This document shows positions 8,153-18,207 of a DNA stretch of 64,000 bases, piece by piece (position 1 is the first letter of the stretch; each line of letters begins with the position of its first letter). Under the pieces are notes generated by a model, which saw only the letters and a program-made list of their open reading frames with translations, did not search any database and had not been told where the DNA came from. A program made the translations under genes and the position numbers. Source of the DNA: Streptomyces hyaluromycini (GTDB taxonomy: Bacteria; Actinomycetota; Actinomycetes; Streptomycetales; Streptomycetaceae); assembly GCF_002217755.1 (NCBI RefSeq), contig NZ_BCFL01000018.1:434001-498000 (forward strand), in the 5' to 3' direction.

Positions 8153-9415
8153 TCAAAATGCGGCCGGCTGCACTCTCGCCGCGTCCTCCGGCTTCGGGGC
8201 GTCCGGGGTGCCGTTGGTGAGGGCGCTGCCCTTGCGCCAGTCCTTCCAGGCGATGTTCCAGTCGCCGAAGCCGTTGCCGAAGTTCTCCATCTCCTTGCCG
8301 TTGGAGTTGACGACCTTCACCAGGTCACCCGGGTGGATGGTGTCGAAGAACCACTCGGCGTTCGAGGTGTTCATGCCGGTGCAGCCGTGGCTGACGTTCT
8401 CGTAGCCCTGGGAGCCCACCGACCAGGGCGCGGCGTGGACGTACTCGCCCGACCAGGTCACCCGGGTGGCATAGTAGACCGGCAGGTCGTACGAGTCCGA
8501 GGTGCCCTCGGCGATGCCGACCGTGGTGCCGCGCATGCGTACGAAGTACTGCTTCTCCAGGACGACCTTGACGCCGTTGCGGGTCTCGTAGCCCGGCTTG
8601 CCGGTCGTGACGGGGATCTGGTTGATCTCCTTGTCGTTCTTGTAGACCGTCATCTGGTGGGCGGCGGCGTCCGTGACGGCGAGGAGCTTGTCGCCGATGG
8701 TGAGCTTGAGGGGCGTGGCCGGGCCGCCCCACAGGCGGTCGCTGATCCTGACGCCGTCCAGGTTGCTGTGCACCTGGACGGTGGCGTGGGCGGGCCAGTA
8801 GTCCTTGGGCCGGTAGTGGAGTTCCTTGTCGCTCACCCAGTACCAGGAGCCCTGCACGGCCGGGACGGAGTCGACCCTGAGGGCGCGCTCGACGACGGCG
8901 CGCTGGGCCTTGTCCTTGATCTCGTGGTCGATTTGGGCGGTGACCGGCTGGCCCACGCCGTACTCGCCCGCCTTCGGGCCGAAGGTGACCTTCAGCCGCT
9001 GCCGGGTGGTGGGCACGCTGGTGTCGAAGGTGAGGACCTTGCGGCCGGGCGCGCCGTCCCCGTCCTCGGTACTGATCTGGACCGTGTAGTGGGCGTTGGC
9101 GGCCAGCGGGGAGGTGCTGTGCCAGCGGTGGCCGTCGGCGTCGAGTTCGCCCGCCACGAAGCGGCCGGTGGCGTCCTGGGCCGTGACGTCCGTGATGCGG
9201 TCCTCGTCGCTCTTGGCGACGACCTCCAGGGGCTTGTCGGGGTCGGCCCGCTTCCCCGCACCGGTGGGGGTGTTGAAGGAGATCTGGTCCGCCGCGTCGT
9301 ACGGCTTGTCCGCGAGGGGGTTGCCGTCCGAACCGCAGGCGGTGACGCCCACACCGAGGGCGATCACCAGCAGGGTGCAGCTGACGACGGTACGGGCGCA
9401 CGGAGAGTGACTCAT
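8153..9415 (-). CDS. L,D-transpeptidase lipoprotein
   Basis: 420 aa. A signal peptide (1-26) ends in a lipobox with C27 ('GVTAC'), so the protein is anchored outside the membrane. Ig-like domains (about 45-250) precede a YkuD catalytic domain with H343-G-C345 in 'SHGCTGMN', the canonical catalytic cysteine motif. Such enzymes form 3-3 peptidoglycan cross-links or attach proteins to peptidoglycan. Arrangement of two Ig-like domains plus YkuD is that of mycobacterial LdtMt2-type enzymes. The gene stands alone between the ctaE and ctaCDF units. Confidence 0.93.
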   Translation of the reverse strand: MSHSPCARTVVSCTLLVIALGVGVTACGSDGNPLADKPYDAADQISFNTPTGAGKRADPDKPLEVVAKSDEDRITDVTAQDATGRFVAGELDADGHRWHSTSPLAANAHYTVQISTEDGDGAPGRKVLTFDTSVPTTRQRLKVTFGPKAGEYGVGQPVTAQIDHEIKDKAQRAVVERALRVDSVPAVQGSWYWVSDKELHYRPKDYWPAHATVQVHSNLDGVRISDRLWGGPATPLKLTIGDKLLAVTDAAAHQMTVYKNDKEINQIPVTTGKPGYETRNGVKVVLEKQYFVRMRGTTVGIAEGTSDSYDLPVYYATRVTWSGEYVHAAPWSVGSQGYENVSHGCTGMNTSNAEWFFDTIHPGDLVKVVNSNGKEMENFGNGFGDWNIAWKDWRKGSALTNGTPDAPKPEDAARVQPAAF

Positions 9416-9510
9416 ATTTTCACGCTATGAGATGTTTTCTGGACCGGCGCGGCAGGTAGTCCGGACGGGGGACGGACAATGCGCCGTAGGCGGGACCGGG
9501 CCGGAAACGG

Positions 9511-9550
9511 CGGGAGCCCGGACCCTCCTGACAGAGGGTCCGGGCTCCCG
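9511..9550. terminator. Terminator after ctaF
   Basis: A perfect 16-bp stem beginning CGGGAGCCCGGACCCT with an 8-nt loop. It lies 18 bases past the ctaF stop on the minus strand and ends the ctaC-ctaD-ctaF unit. Confidence 0.88.
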
Positions 9551-9567
9551 GTGCGCTCGACGCGTGC

Positions 9568-9966
9568 CTACTGGGTGCGGTTCTCACCGTGGTAGTACTC
9601 GAACACCCAGCCGAAGAGGCCGATCATGATGATGGGCGCCGCGAAGTACAGCAGCCACCAGCCGACGGCGACACCGAGGAAGGCCAGCGCGCCACCGACG
9701 CCGAGGGCGAGCGGCTGCCAGCTGTGCGGGCTGAAGAACCCGATCTCACCGGCGTCGTCCGCGACGTCGGCTTCCTTGTTGTCCTGAGCACCGGCGTCCA
9801 CCCGCGAGGCCGTGAAGGTCAGGTAGAAGCCGATCATGAGGCACAGGCCGAAGCCCATGAAGAGCGCCGTGGTACCGGCAGCCTCCTTCGACCACACGCC
9901 ATAGACACCGGCCATGGCGAGGACGAAGACGCTCAGCCACACGAACATCCAGCCCTGGATCTTCAC
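9568..9966 (-). CDS. ctaF: Actinobacterial cytochrome c oxidase subunit IV
   Basis: 132 aa with four hydrophobic segments (about 5-24, 33-52, 85-103, 107-122), typical of the small actinobacterial subunit CtaF, which is unrelated to the CtaF of Bacillus. The ATG overlaps the ctaD stop as ATGA. Known members are needed for assembly of the aa3 oxidase within the supercomplex. Confidence 0.92.
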   Translation of the reverse strand: MKIQGWMFVWLSVFVLAMAGVYGVWSKEAAGTTALFMGFGLCLMIGFYLTFTASRVDAGAQDNKEADVADDAGEIGFFSPHSWQPLALGVGGALAFLGVAVGWWLLYFAAPIIMIGLFGWVFEYYHGENRTQ

Positions 9967-11696
9967 TTGCCGGCCTCCTTGCTGCCCGCGACAGCGGCGG
10001 CGGCGTGGCCGTGCTCCAGCTGCTCCAGGGCGGCGATCTCAGGGTGGTGCAGGTCGAAGGCCGGGGATTCGCTGCGGATCCGCGGCAGGGTGACGAAGTT
10101 GTGCCGCGGGGGCGGGCAGGAGGTCGCCCACTCCAGCGAACGGCCGTAGCCCCACGGGTCGTCGACGCCGACCGGCTTGCCGTACTTGGCCGTCTTCCAC
10201 ACGTTGTAGAGGAACGGCAGGATCGACAGGCCGAGCAGGAAGGAGCTGATCGACGAGATCGTGTTCAGGGTGGTGAAGCCGTCGGCCGCCAGGTAGTCGG
10301 CGTAACGACGCGGCATGCCCTCGGCACCCAGCCAGTGCTGCACCAGGAACGTGCCGTGGAAGCCGATGAACAGCGTCCAGAAGGTGATCTTGCCGAGCCG
10401 CTCGTCGAGCATCTTGCCCGTCATCTTCGGCCACCAGAAGTGGAAGCCGGAGAACATCGCGAAGACGACCGTGCCGAACACCACGTAGTGGAAGTGGGCC
10501 ACCACGAAGTACGAGTCGGAGACGTGGAAGTCCATCGGCGGCGAGGCCAGGATGACACCGGTCAGACCACCGAAGGTGAAGGTGATCAGGAAGCCGGTGG
10601 CCCAGAGCATCGGTGTCTCGAAGGACAGCGATCCCTTCCACATGGTGCCGATCCAGTTGAAGAACTTCACACCGGTCGGGACCGCGATCAGGAAGGTCAT
10701 GAAGGAGAAGAACGGGAGGAGCACGCCGCCGGTGACGTACATGTGGTGGGCCCACACCGTCACGGACAGACCGGCGATCGAGATGGTGGCCGCGATCAGA
10801 CCCATGTAGCCGAACATCGGCTTGCGGGAGAAGACCGGGATGACCTCGGAGATGATGCCGAAGAACGGCAGCGCGATGATGTACACCTCTGGATGGCCGA
10901 AGAACCAGAAGAGGTGCTGCCAGAGCAGTGCTCCGCCGTTTGCGGCGTCGAAGACATGTGCCCCGAATTTCCGATCCGCCTCCAGCGCGAACAGCGCGGC
11001 GGCGAGGACGGGGAAGGCGAGCAGGACCAGCACGGCGGTCAGTAGCACGTTCCACACGAAGATCGGCATCCGGAACATGGTCATGCCGGGCGCACGCATG
11101 CAGATGATCGTGGTGATGAAGTTGACCGCACCGAGGATGGTGCCGAAGCCGGAGAAGGCCAGACCCATGATCCACATGTCGGCGCCGATACCCGGCGAGC
11201 GGACCGCGTCCGACAGGGGCGAGTAGGCGAACCAGCCGAAGTCGGCCGCGCCCTGCGGGGTGAGGAAGCCGCCGACCGCGATGGTCGAGCCGAACAGGTA
11301 GAGCCAGTAGGCGAACATGTTCAGCCGCGGGAAGGCGACGTCCGGGGCGCCGATCTGGAGCGGCATGATCCAGTTCGTGAAGCCGGCGAACAGCGGCGTC
11401 GCGAACATCAGCAGCATGATCGTGCCGTGCATCGTGAACGCCTGGTTGAACTGCTCGTTCGACATGATCTGCAGACCGGGGCGAGCGAGCTCGGCGCGCA
11501 TCAGCAGCGCCATCACACCGCCGATCAGGAAGAACGCGAACGACGTGACCAGATACAGCGTTCCGATGGTCTTGTGGTCGGTGGTGGTGAGCCACTTGAC
11601 GACCACGTTGCCGGGCTGCTTGCGCCTGACCGGCAGCTCATCTGCGTAAGAGCCTTCAGCTGCCGCGGCACCCTGAGGTTCGTTGAGGATGCTCAC
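9963..11696 (-). CDS. ctaD: Cytochrome c oxidase subunit I
   Basis: 577 aa from the GTG at 11696, which overlaps the ctaC stop as GTGA. The twelve-helix haem-copper oxidase core is complete: the haem a ligand region 'FTMHGTIM', the CuB/cross-linked Tyr motif '[10 protein letters not shown]', the CuB histidine pair in 'VWAHHMY', and '[12 protein letters not shown]' with the remaining haem ligands. It is the catalytic subunit reducing oxygen to water and pumping protons. An upstream in-phase extension of 58 residues is inside ctaC and is not used. Confidence 0.97.
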   Translation of the reverse strand: MSILNEPQGAAAAEGSYADELPVRRKQPGNVVVKWLTTTDHKTIGTLYLVTSFAFFLIGGVMALLMRAELARPGLQIMSNEQFNQAFTMHGTIMLLMFATPLFAGFTNWIMPLQIGAPDVAFPRLNMFAYWLYLFGSTIAVGGFLTPQGAADFGWFAYSPLSDAVRSPGIGADMWIMGLAFSGFGTILGAVNFITTIICMRAPGMTMFRMPIFVWNVLLTAVLVLLAFPVLAAALFALEADRKFGAHVFDAANGGALLWQHLFWFFGHPEVYIIALPFFGIISEVIPVFSRKPMFGYMGLIAATISIAGLSVTVWAHHMYVTGGVLLPFFSFMTFLIAVPTGVKFFNWIGTMWKGSLSFETPMLWATGFLITFTFGGLTGVILASPPMDFHVSDSYFVVAHFHYVVFGTVVFAMFSGFHFWWPKMTGKMLDERLGKITFWTLFIGFHGTFLVQHWLGAEGMPRRYADYLAADGFTTLNTISSISSFLLGLSILPFLYNVWKTAKYGKPVGVDDPWGYGRSLEWATSCPPPRHNFVTLPRIRSESPAFDLHHPEIAALEQLEHGHAAAAVAGSKEAGK

Positions 11697-12655
11697 AGGT
11701 TGTTCGTCTCCCGGTTCTTCTCGTGGCTCGTCTGCGCGATGCCGGCGGGAATGTAACCGGTCTGCCCCTTCTTGGCGAGGTCCTTGAGGTGCTGCTGGTA
11801 ACGCTCGGGCGAGACGACCTTCACGTTGAACAGCATCCGGGAGTGGTCGACGCCGCAGAGCTCGGCGCACTTGCCGAGGAAGGTGCCCTCCTGGTTGGGA
11901 GTCACCTGGAACGCGTTGGTGTGGCCCGGGATGACGTCCATCTTCATCAGGAACGGCACCACCCAGAAGGAGTGGATGACGTCACGCGAGGTGAGGACGA
12001 AGCGGACGGTCTCGCCCTCAGGGAGCCAGAGCGTCGGACCGGGGTTGCCGGTCTGCGGGTTCTTCGTGCCGGGCGTACCGACGTCGTAGACACCGCCGGC
12101 GGCCGCCGGGAAGTCCTTCTTGAACCGGTCCGGAATGGCGGCCAGGTTCGCGTCGGTCTTCGCGTCGCCGGGGACACCGTCGACGGGCGTGATGTAGTTG
12201 AAGCCCCAGCTCCACTGGAAGCCGACCACGTTGACCGTGACGTCCGGCTTCTTGTCGGTGAGGCTGAGCAGCTTCGTCTCGTCGCGGGCCGTGAAGTAGA
12301 ACAGCACCGAGACGATGATGAGCGGCACCACCGTGTACAGGGCCTCGATCGGCATGTTGTACCGGGTCTGGGCCGGCACCTCGATCTTGGTGCGGCTGCG
12401 CCGGTGGAAGATGGCGCTCCAGATGATCAGACCCCACACCAGCACGCCGACGGCGAGCGCGGCGGCCCAGGAGCCCTGCCACAGGGAGAGGATCCGCGGA
12501 GCCTCTTCCGTGGTCGGGGTGGGCATACCAAGGCGGGGGAAGTCCTTGTATGTGCAACCGGTAGCGGTCGCAAGGACCAGGCCCGCGGTCATTGCCTGCA
12601 GCAGCTTCCGCCGCATCGGGCGCCGCGGCGAGCGGTCGGAGCCGTTGGGACTCAC
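11693..12655 (-). CDS. ctaC: Cytochrome c oxidase subunit II lipoprotein
   Basis: 320 aa from the GTG at 12655 (AAGG site 6 nt upstream; residues before it are poorly structured and not coding-like). A signal segment ends at a lipobox 'TATGC', then two membrane helices, then a cupredoxin domain with the CuA ligands in '[14 protein letters not shown]' and the earlier His in 'HSFWVVPF'. It accepts electrons from QcrC and passes them to CtaD. First gene of ctaC-ctaD-ctaF, with both junctions overlapping. Confidence 0.95.
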   Translation of the reverse strand: MSPNGSDRSPRRPMRRKLLQAMTAGLVLATATGCTYKDFPRLGMPTPTTEEAPRILSLWQGSWAAALAVGVLVWGLIIWSAIFHRRSRTKIEVPAQTRYNMPIEALYTVVPLIIVSVLFYFTARDETKLLSLTDKKPDVTVNVVGFQWSWGFNYITPVDGVPGDAKTDANLAAIPDRFKKDFPAAAGGVYDVGTPGTKNPQTGNPGPTLWLPEGETVRFVLTSRDVIHSFWVVPFLMKMDVIPGHTNAFQVTPNQEGTFLGKCAELCGVDHSRMLFNVKVVSPERYQQHLKDLAKKGQTGYIPAGIAQTSHEKNRETNNL

Positions 12656-12979
12656 GTAGCGCCTTCCCGAGAGTCTCGCCCGCGCGGTCGGCTGCGGCCT
12701 TCTCGCTGGTCGGTCGCCGCCCTGCGTCGGGCAGGGGTTTGGATGTTTATGCGGACCAAACCCTAGCCGACGCGATTCGGGGGGTCGCGGGGAGGGGGGC
12801 ATACGCGTCGCCTGTCACTCGGTTGGGGTGGGATTGGGCGCCCAATAGCTCGGGTTGATGGGGGTTTCGTGCGCGTGTGCAGGTGAGTGGGGCTGGTCGC
12901 GCCCCGCGGCGGAGCCGCATATGGGCACATCCCCGCGCCCCTGGGGTGGGTGCCCCTGAGGACGTTTTAACGTTGCTGT
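12656..12979. other. Intergenic: ctaC 5' region and repeat A
   Basis: 324 bp between divergent genes. A family A copy lies at about 12881-12957 (GGGGCTGGTCGCGCC ... CCGCGCCCC). The remainder must hold the ctaC promoter; no convincing -35/-10 pair or operator was recognised. No RNA motif was seen. Confidence 0.6.
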
Positions 12980-14356
12980 GTGTCCTACTTTGACGCTGCG
13001 TCTGCCGCTCCCCTTCATCCTGTTGCCCGTCAGGCCTTGTTGGCCGCTCTGGACGACGGGTGGGCCGACCCCTCTCGTCTCTACCGCGAAGGGCGCAAGG
13101 CGCGCATGCTGCTGGACGCCGCGCGGGAGGCGGCTGCCGAGGCTGTCGGCTGCCGGGCGGACGAGCTGACGTTCACCCCGTCCGGTACCCGGGCCGTCCA
13201 TACGGGTCTGGCAGGCGCGTTGGCCGGTCGTCGTCGGGTCGGACGTCACCTGATCGTGTCAGCCGTCGAACACTCCTCGGTCCTCCATTCGGCCGAGGTG
13301 TTCGAGGCGGAGGGCGGGCAGGTGACCCAGGTGCCGGTGGAGCGGACGGGAGCCGTGGAGGTGGCGTCGTACGCCTCCGCGCTCCGCCCCGACACCGCGC
13401 TCGCGTGTCTCCAGTCGGCCAACCACGAGGTGGGCACCGTGCAGCCGGTGGCGGCGGTGGCCGAGGCGTGCCGGGCGGCCGGGGTGCCGTTGCTGGTGGA
13501 CGCGGCGCAGTCGCTGGGGTGGGGGCGGGTCGAGGGCGACTGGTCGTTGCTGACGGCGAGCGCGCACAAATGGGGCGGGCCGAGCGGGGTCGGGCTGCTG
13601 GTCGTACGCAAGGGGGTGCGGTTCGCCGCCCAAGGAGCGGTCGACGAGCGGGAGTCGGGGCGGGCACCCGGCTTCGAGAACCTGCCGGCGATCGTCGCGG
13701 CCGCCGCGTCGCTGCGGGCCGTACGGGCGGAGGCCGAGCAGGAGGCCGTACGGCTACGGGAACTGACGGCTCGGATCCGGGCGCGGGTACCGGAGTCGGT
13801 GCCGGACGTGGAGGTGGTGGGCGACGCGGAGCGGCGACTGCCCGGGATCGTCACCTTCTCCTGTCTCTATGTCGACGGAGAGACATTGCTGCACGAGCTG
13901 GACCGGGAGGGCTTCTCCGTCTCGTCCGGATCGTCCTGCACGAGCAGCACCCTGACGCCGAGCCACGTGCTCAGGGCGATGGGCGTACTGAGCGAGGGGA
14001 ACGTACGGGTGTCGCTGCCGGCGGGGGCGGCCGAGAGGGATGTGGAGCGGTTCCTGGAGGTGTTGCCCAGGGTGGTGGCGGAGGTGCGGGAGAAGCTGGG
14101 GGCGCCGGTGCCGGTGGCGGCCGTGCAGGAGGACGTACTCGTCGTGGACGCCTTGGGCAAGCGGTGCCCGATCCCCGTCATCGAACTGGCGAAGGTCATC
14201 GGCACCGTGCCGGTGGGCGGCAGGGTCCGGGTCCTGTCCGACGACGAGGCCGCCCGACTCGACATCCCCGCATGGTGCGAGATGCGGGGACAGGAGTACG
14301 AGGGTGAGGAGAAGGCAGAAAAAGGAACGGCGTACTTGGTACGCCGGGTGACCTGA
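12980..14356 (+). CDS. Cysteine desulfurase fused to a TusA sulfur-carrier domain
   Basis: 458 aa. Residues 1-375 are an IscS/NifS-type class-V PLP enzyme: 'EHSS' near 97-100, PLP lysine K197 in 'SAHKWGG', and the catalytic loop cysteine C320 in 'SSGSSCTSS', which carries the persulfide. Residues 386-458 are a TusA/SirA domain with the 'CPxP' motif at C396 ('RCPIPV'). In separate-gene systems TusA takes sulfur from IscS for tRNA thiolation and cofactors, so the fusion should channel persulfide internally. GTG at 12980 has no clear ribosome site. Converges on the adenosine-kinase-like gene with a repeat hairpin between. Confidence 0.92.
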   Translation: MSYFDAASAAPLHPVARQALLAALDDGWADPSRLYREGRKARMLLDAAREAAAEAVGCRADELTFTPSGTRAVHTGLAGALAGRRRVGRHLIVSAVEHSSVLHSAEVFEAEGGQVTQVPVERTGAVEVASYASALRPDTALACLQSANHEVGTVQPVAAVAEACRAAGVPLLVDAAQSLGWGRVEGDWSLLTASAHKWGGPSGVGLLVVRKGVRFAAQGAVDERESGRAPGFENLPAIVAAAASLRAVRAEAEQEAVRLRELTARIRARVPESVPDVEVVGDAERRLPGIVTFSCLYVDGETLLHELDREGFSVSSGSSCTSSTLTPSHVLRAMGVLSEGNVRVSLPAGAAERDVERFLEVLPRVVAEVREKLGAPVPVAAVQEDVLVVDALGKRCPIPVIELAKVIGTVPVGGRVRVLSDDEAARLDIPAWCEMRGQEYEGEEKAEKGTAYLVRRVT

Positions 14357-14436
14357 GCGCCCCTTTCAGGGGCGCGGGGCTGTATCAACTTGCGGCTACC
14401 GCCGCGTGTGCGCGACCAGCCCCCACGCACCCGCAG
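14357..14436 (+). repeat. Repeat family A with terminator-like hairpin
   Basis: Begins at the stop codon of the desulfurase-TusA gene: stem GCGCCCCT-TTC-AGGGGCGC (14357-14375), then GGGGCTGTATCAACTTGCGG, then CGCGACCAGCCCCCA. It fills the gap between two converging genes and probably serves as their terminator. Confidence 0.75.
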
Positions 14437-14443
14437 CCAGAAC

Positions 14444-15418
14444 TCAGACCAGATAGCCCCGGACTTCCTCCGCGGCCTCGTCCCCGTACGCCTTGGTGAA
14501 CCGCTCCATGAAGTGCCCCCGCCGCAGCTGGTACTCCTGCGTGCCCACGGTCTCGATGACGAGCGTCGCCAGCATGCAGCCCACCTGGGCCGCCCGCTCC
14601 AGCGAGACCCCCCACGCGAGCCCGGACAGGAACCCGGCGCGGAACGCGTCGCCGACGCCCGTCGGGTCGGCCTTGCGCTCCTCGTCGGGGCAGCCGACCT
14701 CGATGGCCTCCTCGCCGACCCGCTCGATGCGCACCCCGCGCGCGCCGAGCGTCGTGACCCGGTGGCCGACCTTCGCGAGGATCTCCTCGTCGCTCCAGCC
14801 GGTCTTCGTCTCGATGAGCCCCTTCTCGTACTCGTTCGAGAAGAGGTACGTCGCGCCCTCCAGCAGTATCCGGATCTCGTCGCCGTTCATCCGGGCGATC
14901 TGCTGGGAGAAGTCGGCGGCGAAGGGGATGGACCGGGTCCGGCACTCCTCCGTGTGGCGGAGCATGCCCTCCGGGTCGTCCGCGCCGATCAGGACCAGGT
15001 CGAGGCCGCCCACCCGGTCGGCCACCGTCTTCAGCTCGATCAGCCGGGCCTCGCTCATCGCACCCGTGTAGAAGGAGCCGATCTGGTTGTGGTCGGCGTC
15101 GGTCGTGCACACGAAGCGCGCGGTGTGCAGGGTCTCGGAGATGCGGACGGAGTCGGTGTCGACGCCGTGCCGGTCGAGCCAGGCCCGGTACTCGTCGAAG
15201 TCGAAGCCCGCCGCGCCGACCAGGATCGGTCGGGTGCCGAGCTGTCCCATGCCGAACGCGATGTTCGCGCCGACGCCGCCCCGTCGTACGTCCAGGTTGT
15301 CGACCAGGAAGGACAGCGAGACCGTGTGCAGCTGGTCCGCGACCAACTGGTCGGCGAAGCGGCCGGGGAAGGTCATGAGGTGGTCGGTGGCGATGGAGCC
15401 GGTGACTGCGATGCGCAC
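14444..15418 (-). CDS. PfkB-family kinase, probable adenosine kinase
   Basis: 324 aa of the ribokinase/PfkB family. PfkB signature 1 is at 'GGVGANIAFGMGQLG' near 47, and the catalytic signature 2 'DPTGVGDAFRAGF' near 250 carries the base aspartate. The last motif has GVGD rather than GAGD, as in mycobacterial adenosine kinase, whose gene also lies next to ctaC and the qcr genes. On that basis it likely phosphorylates adenosine for salvage; another nucleoside or sugar cannot be excluded from sequence alone. ATG at 15418. Confidence 0.8.
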   Translation of the reverse strand: MRIAVTGSIATDHLMTFPGRFADQLVADQLHTVSLSFLVDNLDVRRGGVGANIAFGMGQLGTRPILVGAAGFDFDEYRAWLDRHGVDTDSVRISETLHTARFVCTTDADHNQIGSFYTGAMSEARLIELKTVADRVGGLDLVLIGADDPEGMLRHTEECRTRSIPFAADFSQQIARMNGDEIRILLEGATYLFSNEYEKGLIETKTGWSDEEILAKVGHRVTTLGARGVRIERVGEEAIEVGCPDEERKADPTGVGDAFRAGFLSGLAWGVSLERAAQVGCMLATLVIETVGTQEYQLRRGHFMERFTKAYGDEAAEEVRGYLV

Positions 15419-15551
15419 GGCTGGGACTCTCCTGAGGGGGAGGCGTTATTGACAGTTAACGCTACCGGGTCCGTGTGGGCGCCCTGAAGGTGCCAAAACT
15501 ACCCGATAGTAGATCTTTCTTCGCGGCGCCCGACGTGCTTACGGTTCCGTC

Positions 15552-15761
15552 ATGACGAACCTCAAGGTCCACGCCCCCGCTCCGGCCGACCTCGACGGCG
15601 ACCTCGCGTCGCTGCGCGGGGACTGCGCCCGGATGGCTCCGCACTGGACGGTTCCTGATCACAGCGATGCCCGTCCCGTGCCGCCGTCACTCATCCACGG
15701 GGTGACCGTGCCGAAGAAGTCCGCCAGGCTGCTGGACGCGATGTCCGACTACGGCGACTGA
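15552..15761 (+). CDS. Small conserved-looking protein of unknown function
   Basis: 69 aa, hydrophilic, no signal peptide or membrane segment, one Cys. Codon third positions are mostly G or C, as in real Streptomyces genes. ATG at 15552 has no strong ribosome site. It lies between the divergent kinase gene and an anchored Ala/Pro-rich protein. Not recognised; no function proposed. Confidence 0.55.
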   Translation: MTNLKVHAPAPADLDGDLASLRGDCARMAPHWTVPDHSDARPVPPSLIHGVTVPKKSARLLDAMSDYGD

Positions 15762-15865
15762 GTCTCGCCCGGCGCGTTTCCAGGGAACCGCGCGCTCCCC
15801 TCCCGCGTCCCATCGCCGTCCCCCGTGAAGGGGAGGCGGGATACGACACGGCAAGGAGCGATGCG

Positions 15866-17761
15866 GTGAAGACCGAGGGACCCGAGAACGACGACGACGC
15901 GGCCGCGGGCGGCACCGGGGAGCCCCCCGAGGCCCGGCAGGCCACGGAGTCGCCGAAGGCTGCAGCGGCCGCCGAGGCCGACGCGCAGGCCACCGCGGAG
16001 TCCGCCGAGGGCGCTGTAACAGAGGTTCCGGAGCCGGATGAGGCCCCCGCCGCGGGCGCGGCCGCCGAGCCGGGGGTGCCCGAGCCCGAGGAGGCCCCCG
16101 AACCGGACGTGGCCCCCGCCGCCGATGCCGCCCCGGAGCCCGCGGAGCCCCCCGCCGAGCCGGACGTGGCCGAGCTTTCCCAGGCCGCCGATGCCCCCGA
16201 CGCTCCCCATGCTCCCGAGCCGCCCGAGACCGAGACAAAGGCCGGGACCGCGACCGGGACCGAGACAAAGGCCGGGACCGCGACCGGGACCGGGACCAAG
16301 GCCGAGGCCGGGACCGAGACCGAGGCCGATGAAGAGGCCGAGGCCGATCACCTCGTCCCCCGCCGTCGCTCCCCCGCCCTCGTCATCGCCTCCGTGGCCG
16401 CCGCCGTCCTCCTGGTCGGCGGCGGTGGTGCCTATCTCGCCGCGAGCACCGGTTCCGGCTCCGGTTCCGGCGGCGGTACGGCCGCAGGCACGTCCGGCGG
16501 TTCCACTCCCCCGCCCCTCGCCCTGGACGGCTACTCCTCCGGCGGCAACGGCATAGCCCCGGGCGAGCCCGATCCCTACGGCGTGACCTACAAGGCGAGC
16601 GGGACGCTCCCCGCCGGCCCCGGCTCGGCCACCGTGTACCAGCCCTCCGGTGAGGTTTCCAAGGACCGGGTCGCCGCGCTGGCGAAGGCGCTCGGGGTCG
16701 AGGGGACCCCGGTGGCCGAGGGCCAGGTCTGGAAGGTCGGCACCGACAACGACGGCTCCGGCGGGAGTCTCCAGGTGAACCGGGCCGCCCCGGGCATCTG
16801 GACGTACAGCCGCTACGCCCCGGGCACCGACAACTGCAAGAGGGGCCTGGTGTGCACGCAGGACCCGGTGGCGCCGGCCGGTGACCCGGTGAGCGTGGGT
16901 GACGCCGAGAAGGCGGCGGCGCCGGTGCTGAAGGCGCTCGGCCAGGACGCCGCGAAGCTCGACGCGAGCCAGGTCATGGGCGCCCAGCGGGTGGTGAACG
17001 CCGATCCGGTGGTCGGCGGACTGCCGACGTACGGCTGGACGACCGGGCTGACCGTCAGCAAGCAGGGCGAGGTGGTCGGCGGCAACGGGATGCTCGCGAC
17101 GCCGGCCAAGGGCGACACGTATCCGGTGCTGAGCGCGGCGAAGACGCTGGCACTGATGAACGCGGCGCCGGGCTCCGACCACCGGATGGGCGTCGGCGGC
17201 TGCGCCAGTCCCGTACCGCTGAAGGACCGGCTGGAGAAGCCGTGCGCCGCGTCGACGCCGTCCGCGTCGTCGGCCGTGATCGAGAAGGCGGTGTTCGGGC
17301 TTGCCGCGCAGTCCGTCGCCGGCCGGCAGGCGCTGGTGCCGTCCTGGCTGTTCCAGGTGCGCGGGGCGGCGGACGCGTACACCGTCACCTATCCGGCGGT
17401 GGACCCGGAGTACCTGGCCTCCTCCGCGTCGCCGACGCCCTCGGCGAGCGCGAGCGCCTCGGCGGGGAGCACGAAGGACGTGAAGGTGGACGGGTACACG
17501 GCCGACGGCCGCGACCTGACCGTCGCCTTCACCGGCGGGGTGTGCGCCGACTACAAGGCGACGGCGGACGAGAGCTCGGAGCAGGTGGTGGTGAAGGTGA
17601 CCGCCACGCCCTGGCCGGACAAGATCTGCGTCATGATCGCCAAGCAGTACCACCAGACGGTGCGTCTGGACGCGCCGCTGGACGGCCGGAAGGTGGTCGG
17701 CACGGACGGCAAGGCCGTCCCGAAGGAGAAGGCGACGACGCTGAACCCGCAGGTGGGCTGA
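15866..17761 (+). CDS. Single-pass membrane protein with Ala/Pro/Glu-rich cytoplasmic arm
   Basis: 631 aa from a GTG at 15866 preceded by AAGGAG. Residues 1-165 are low-complexity, rich in Ala, Pro and Glu, and include an imperfect decapeptide-like repeat 'TKAGTATGTE' (DNA near 16235-16330). One membrane helix (about 172-195, 'ALVIASVAAAVLLVGGGGAYLAA') is followed by an outside domain of about 430 aa with four cysteines and a Ser/Ala-rich linker before the last 90 aa. The orientation is inferred from the basic residues before the helix (RRR). No enzyme motif is visible. It converges on an Fe-S carrier gene with a shared terminator. Confidence 0.8.
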   Translation: MKTEGPENDDDAAAGGTGEPPEARQATESPKAAAAAEADAQATAESAEGAVTEVPEPDEAPAAGAAAEPGVPEPEEAPEPDVAPAADAAPEPAEPPAEPDVAELSQAADAPDAPHAPEPPETETKAGTATGTETKAGTATGTGTKAEAGTETEADEEAEADHLVPRRRSPALVIASVAAAVLLVGGGGAYLAASTGSGSGSGGGTAAGTSGGSTPPPLALDGYSSGGNGIAPGEPDPYGVTYKASGTLPAGPGSATVYQPSGEVSKDRVAALAKALGVEGTPVAEGQVWKVGTDNDGSGGSLQVNRAAPGIWTYSRYAPGTDNCKRGLVCTQDPVAPAGDPVSVGDAEKAAAPVLKALGQDAAKLDASQVMGAQRVVNADPVVGGLPTYGWTTGLTVSKQGEVVGGNGMLATPAKGDTYPVLSAAKTLALMNAAPGSDHRMGVGGCASPVPLKDRLEKPCAASTPSASSAVIEKAVFGLAAQSVAGRQALVPSWLFQVRGAADAYTVTYPAVDPEYLASSASPTPSASASASAGSTKDVKVDGYTADGRDLTVAFTGGVCADYKATADESSEQVVVKVTATPWPDKICVMIAKQYHQTVRLDAPLDGRKVVGTDGKAVPKEKATTLNPQVG

Positions 17762-17790
17762 GGGCACGGGCAGGACGCACGGCACGACGA

Positions 17791-17823
17791 AGGCGGCGGT
17801 CCCTCGCGGAGGGACCGCCGCCT
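17791..17823. terminator. Bidirectional terminator
   Basis: 15-bp perfect stem AGGCGGCGGTCCCTC with a 3-nt loop, between two converging genes ending at 17761 and 17851. Confidence 0.88.
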
Positions 17824-17850
17824 CAGTTGTCCACCGTGCTGCCGCCCGGC

Positions 17851-18207
17851 TCAGCTGAAGGAGTCGCCGCAGGCGCAGGAGCCGGTCGCGTTCGGGTTGT
17901 CGATCGTGAAGCCCTGCTTCTCGATGGTGTCGACGAAGTCGATCGACGCGCCGCCCAGGTACGGAGCGCTCATGCGGTCGGTGACGACCTTGACACCGCC
18001 GAAGTCCTTGACGACGTCACCGTCGAGGGAACGCTCGTCGAAGAAGAGCTGGTAGCGCAGGCCGGAGCAGCCACCGGGCTGGACGGCGACACGCAGGGCG
18101 AGGTCGTCACGGCCTTCCTGGTCGAGCAGGGCCTTGACCTTGGCCGCGGCGGCGTCGCTCAGAATGATGCCGTCGGTGGCGGTGCTGGTCTCGTCCGATA
18201 CGGACAT
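17851..18207 (-). CDS. A-type iron-sulfur cluster carrier (HesB/IscA/ErpA family)
   Basis: 118 aa. The three family cysteines are in 'GGCSGL' and the C-terminal 'GSCACGDSF'. These proteins hold a [2Fe-2S] or [4Fe-4S] cluster and hand it to target enzymes. It is divergent from nadA, whose product (quinolinate synthase) needs a [4Fe-4S] cluster, so a supply role is plausible. ATG at 18207 follows GGGAGAG. Confidence 0.92.
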   Translation of the reverse strand: MSVSDETSTATDGIILSDAAAAKVKALLDQEGRDDLALRVAVQPGGCSGLRYQLFFDERSLDGDVVKDFGGVKVVTDRMSAPYLGGASIDFVDTIEKQGFTIDNPNATGSCACGDSFS

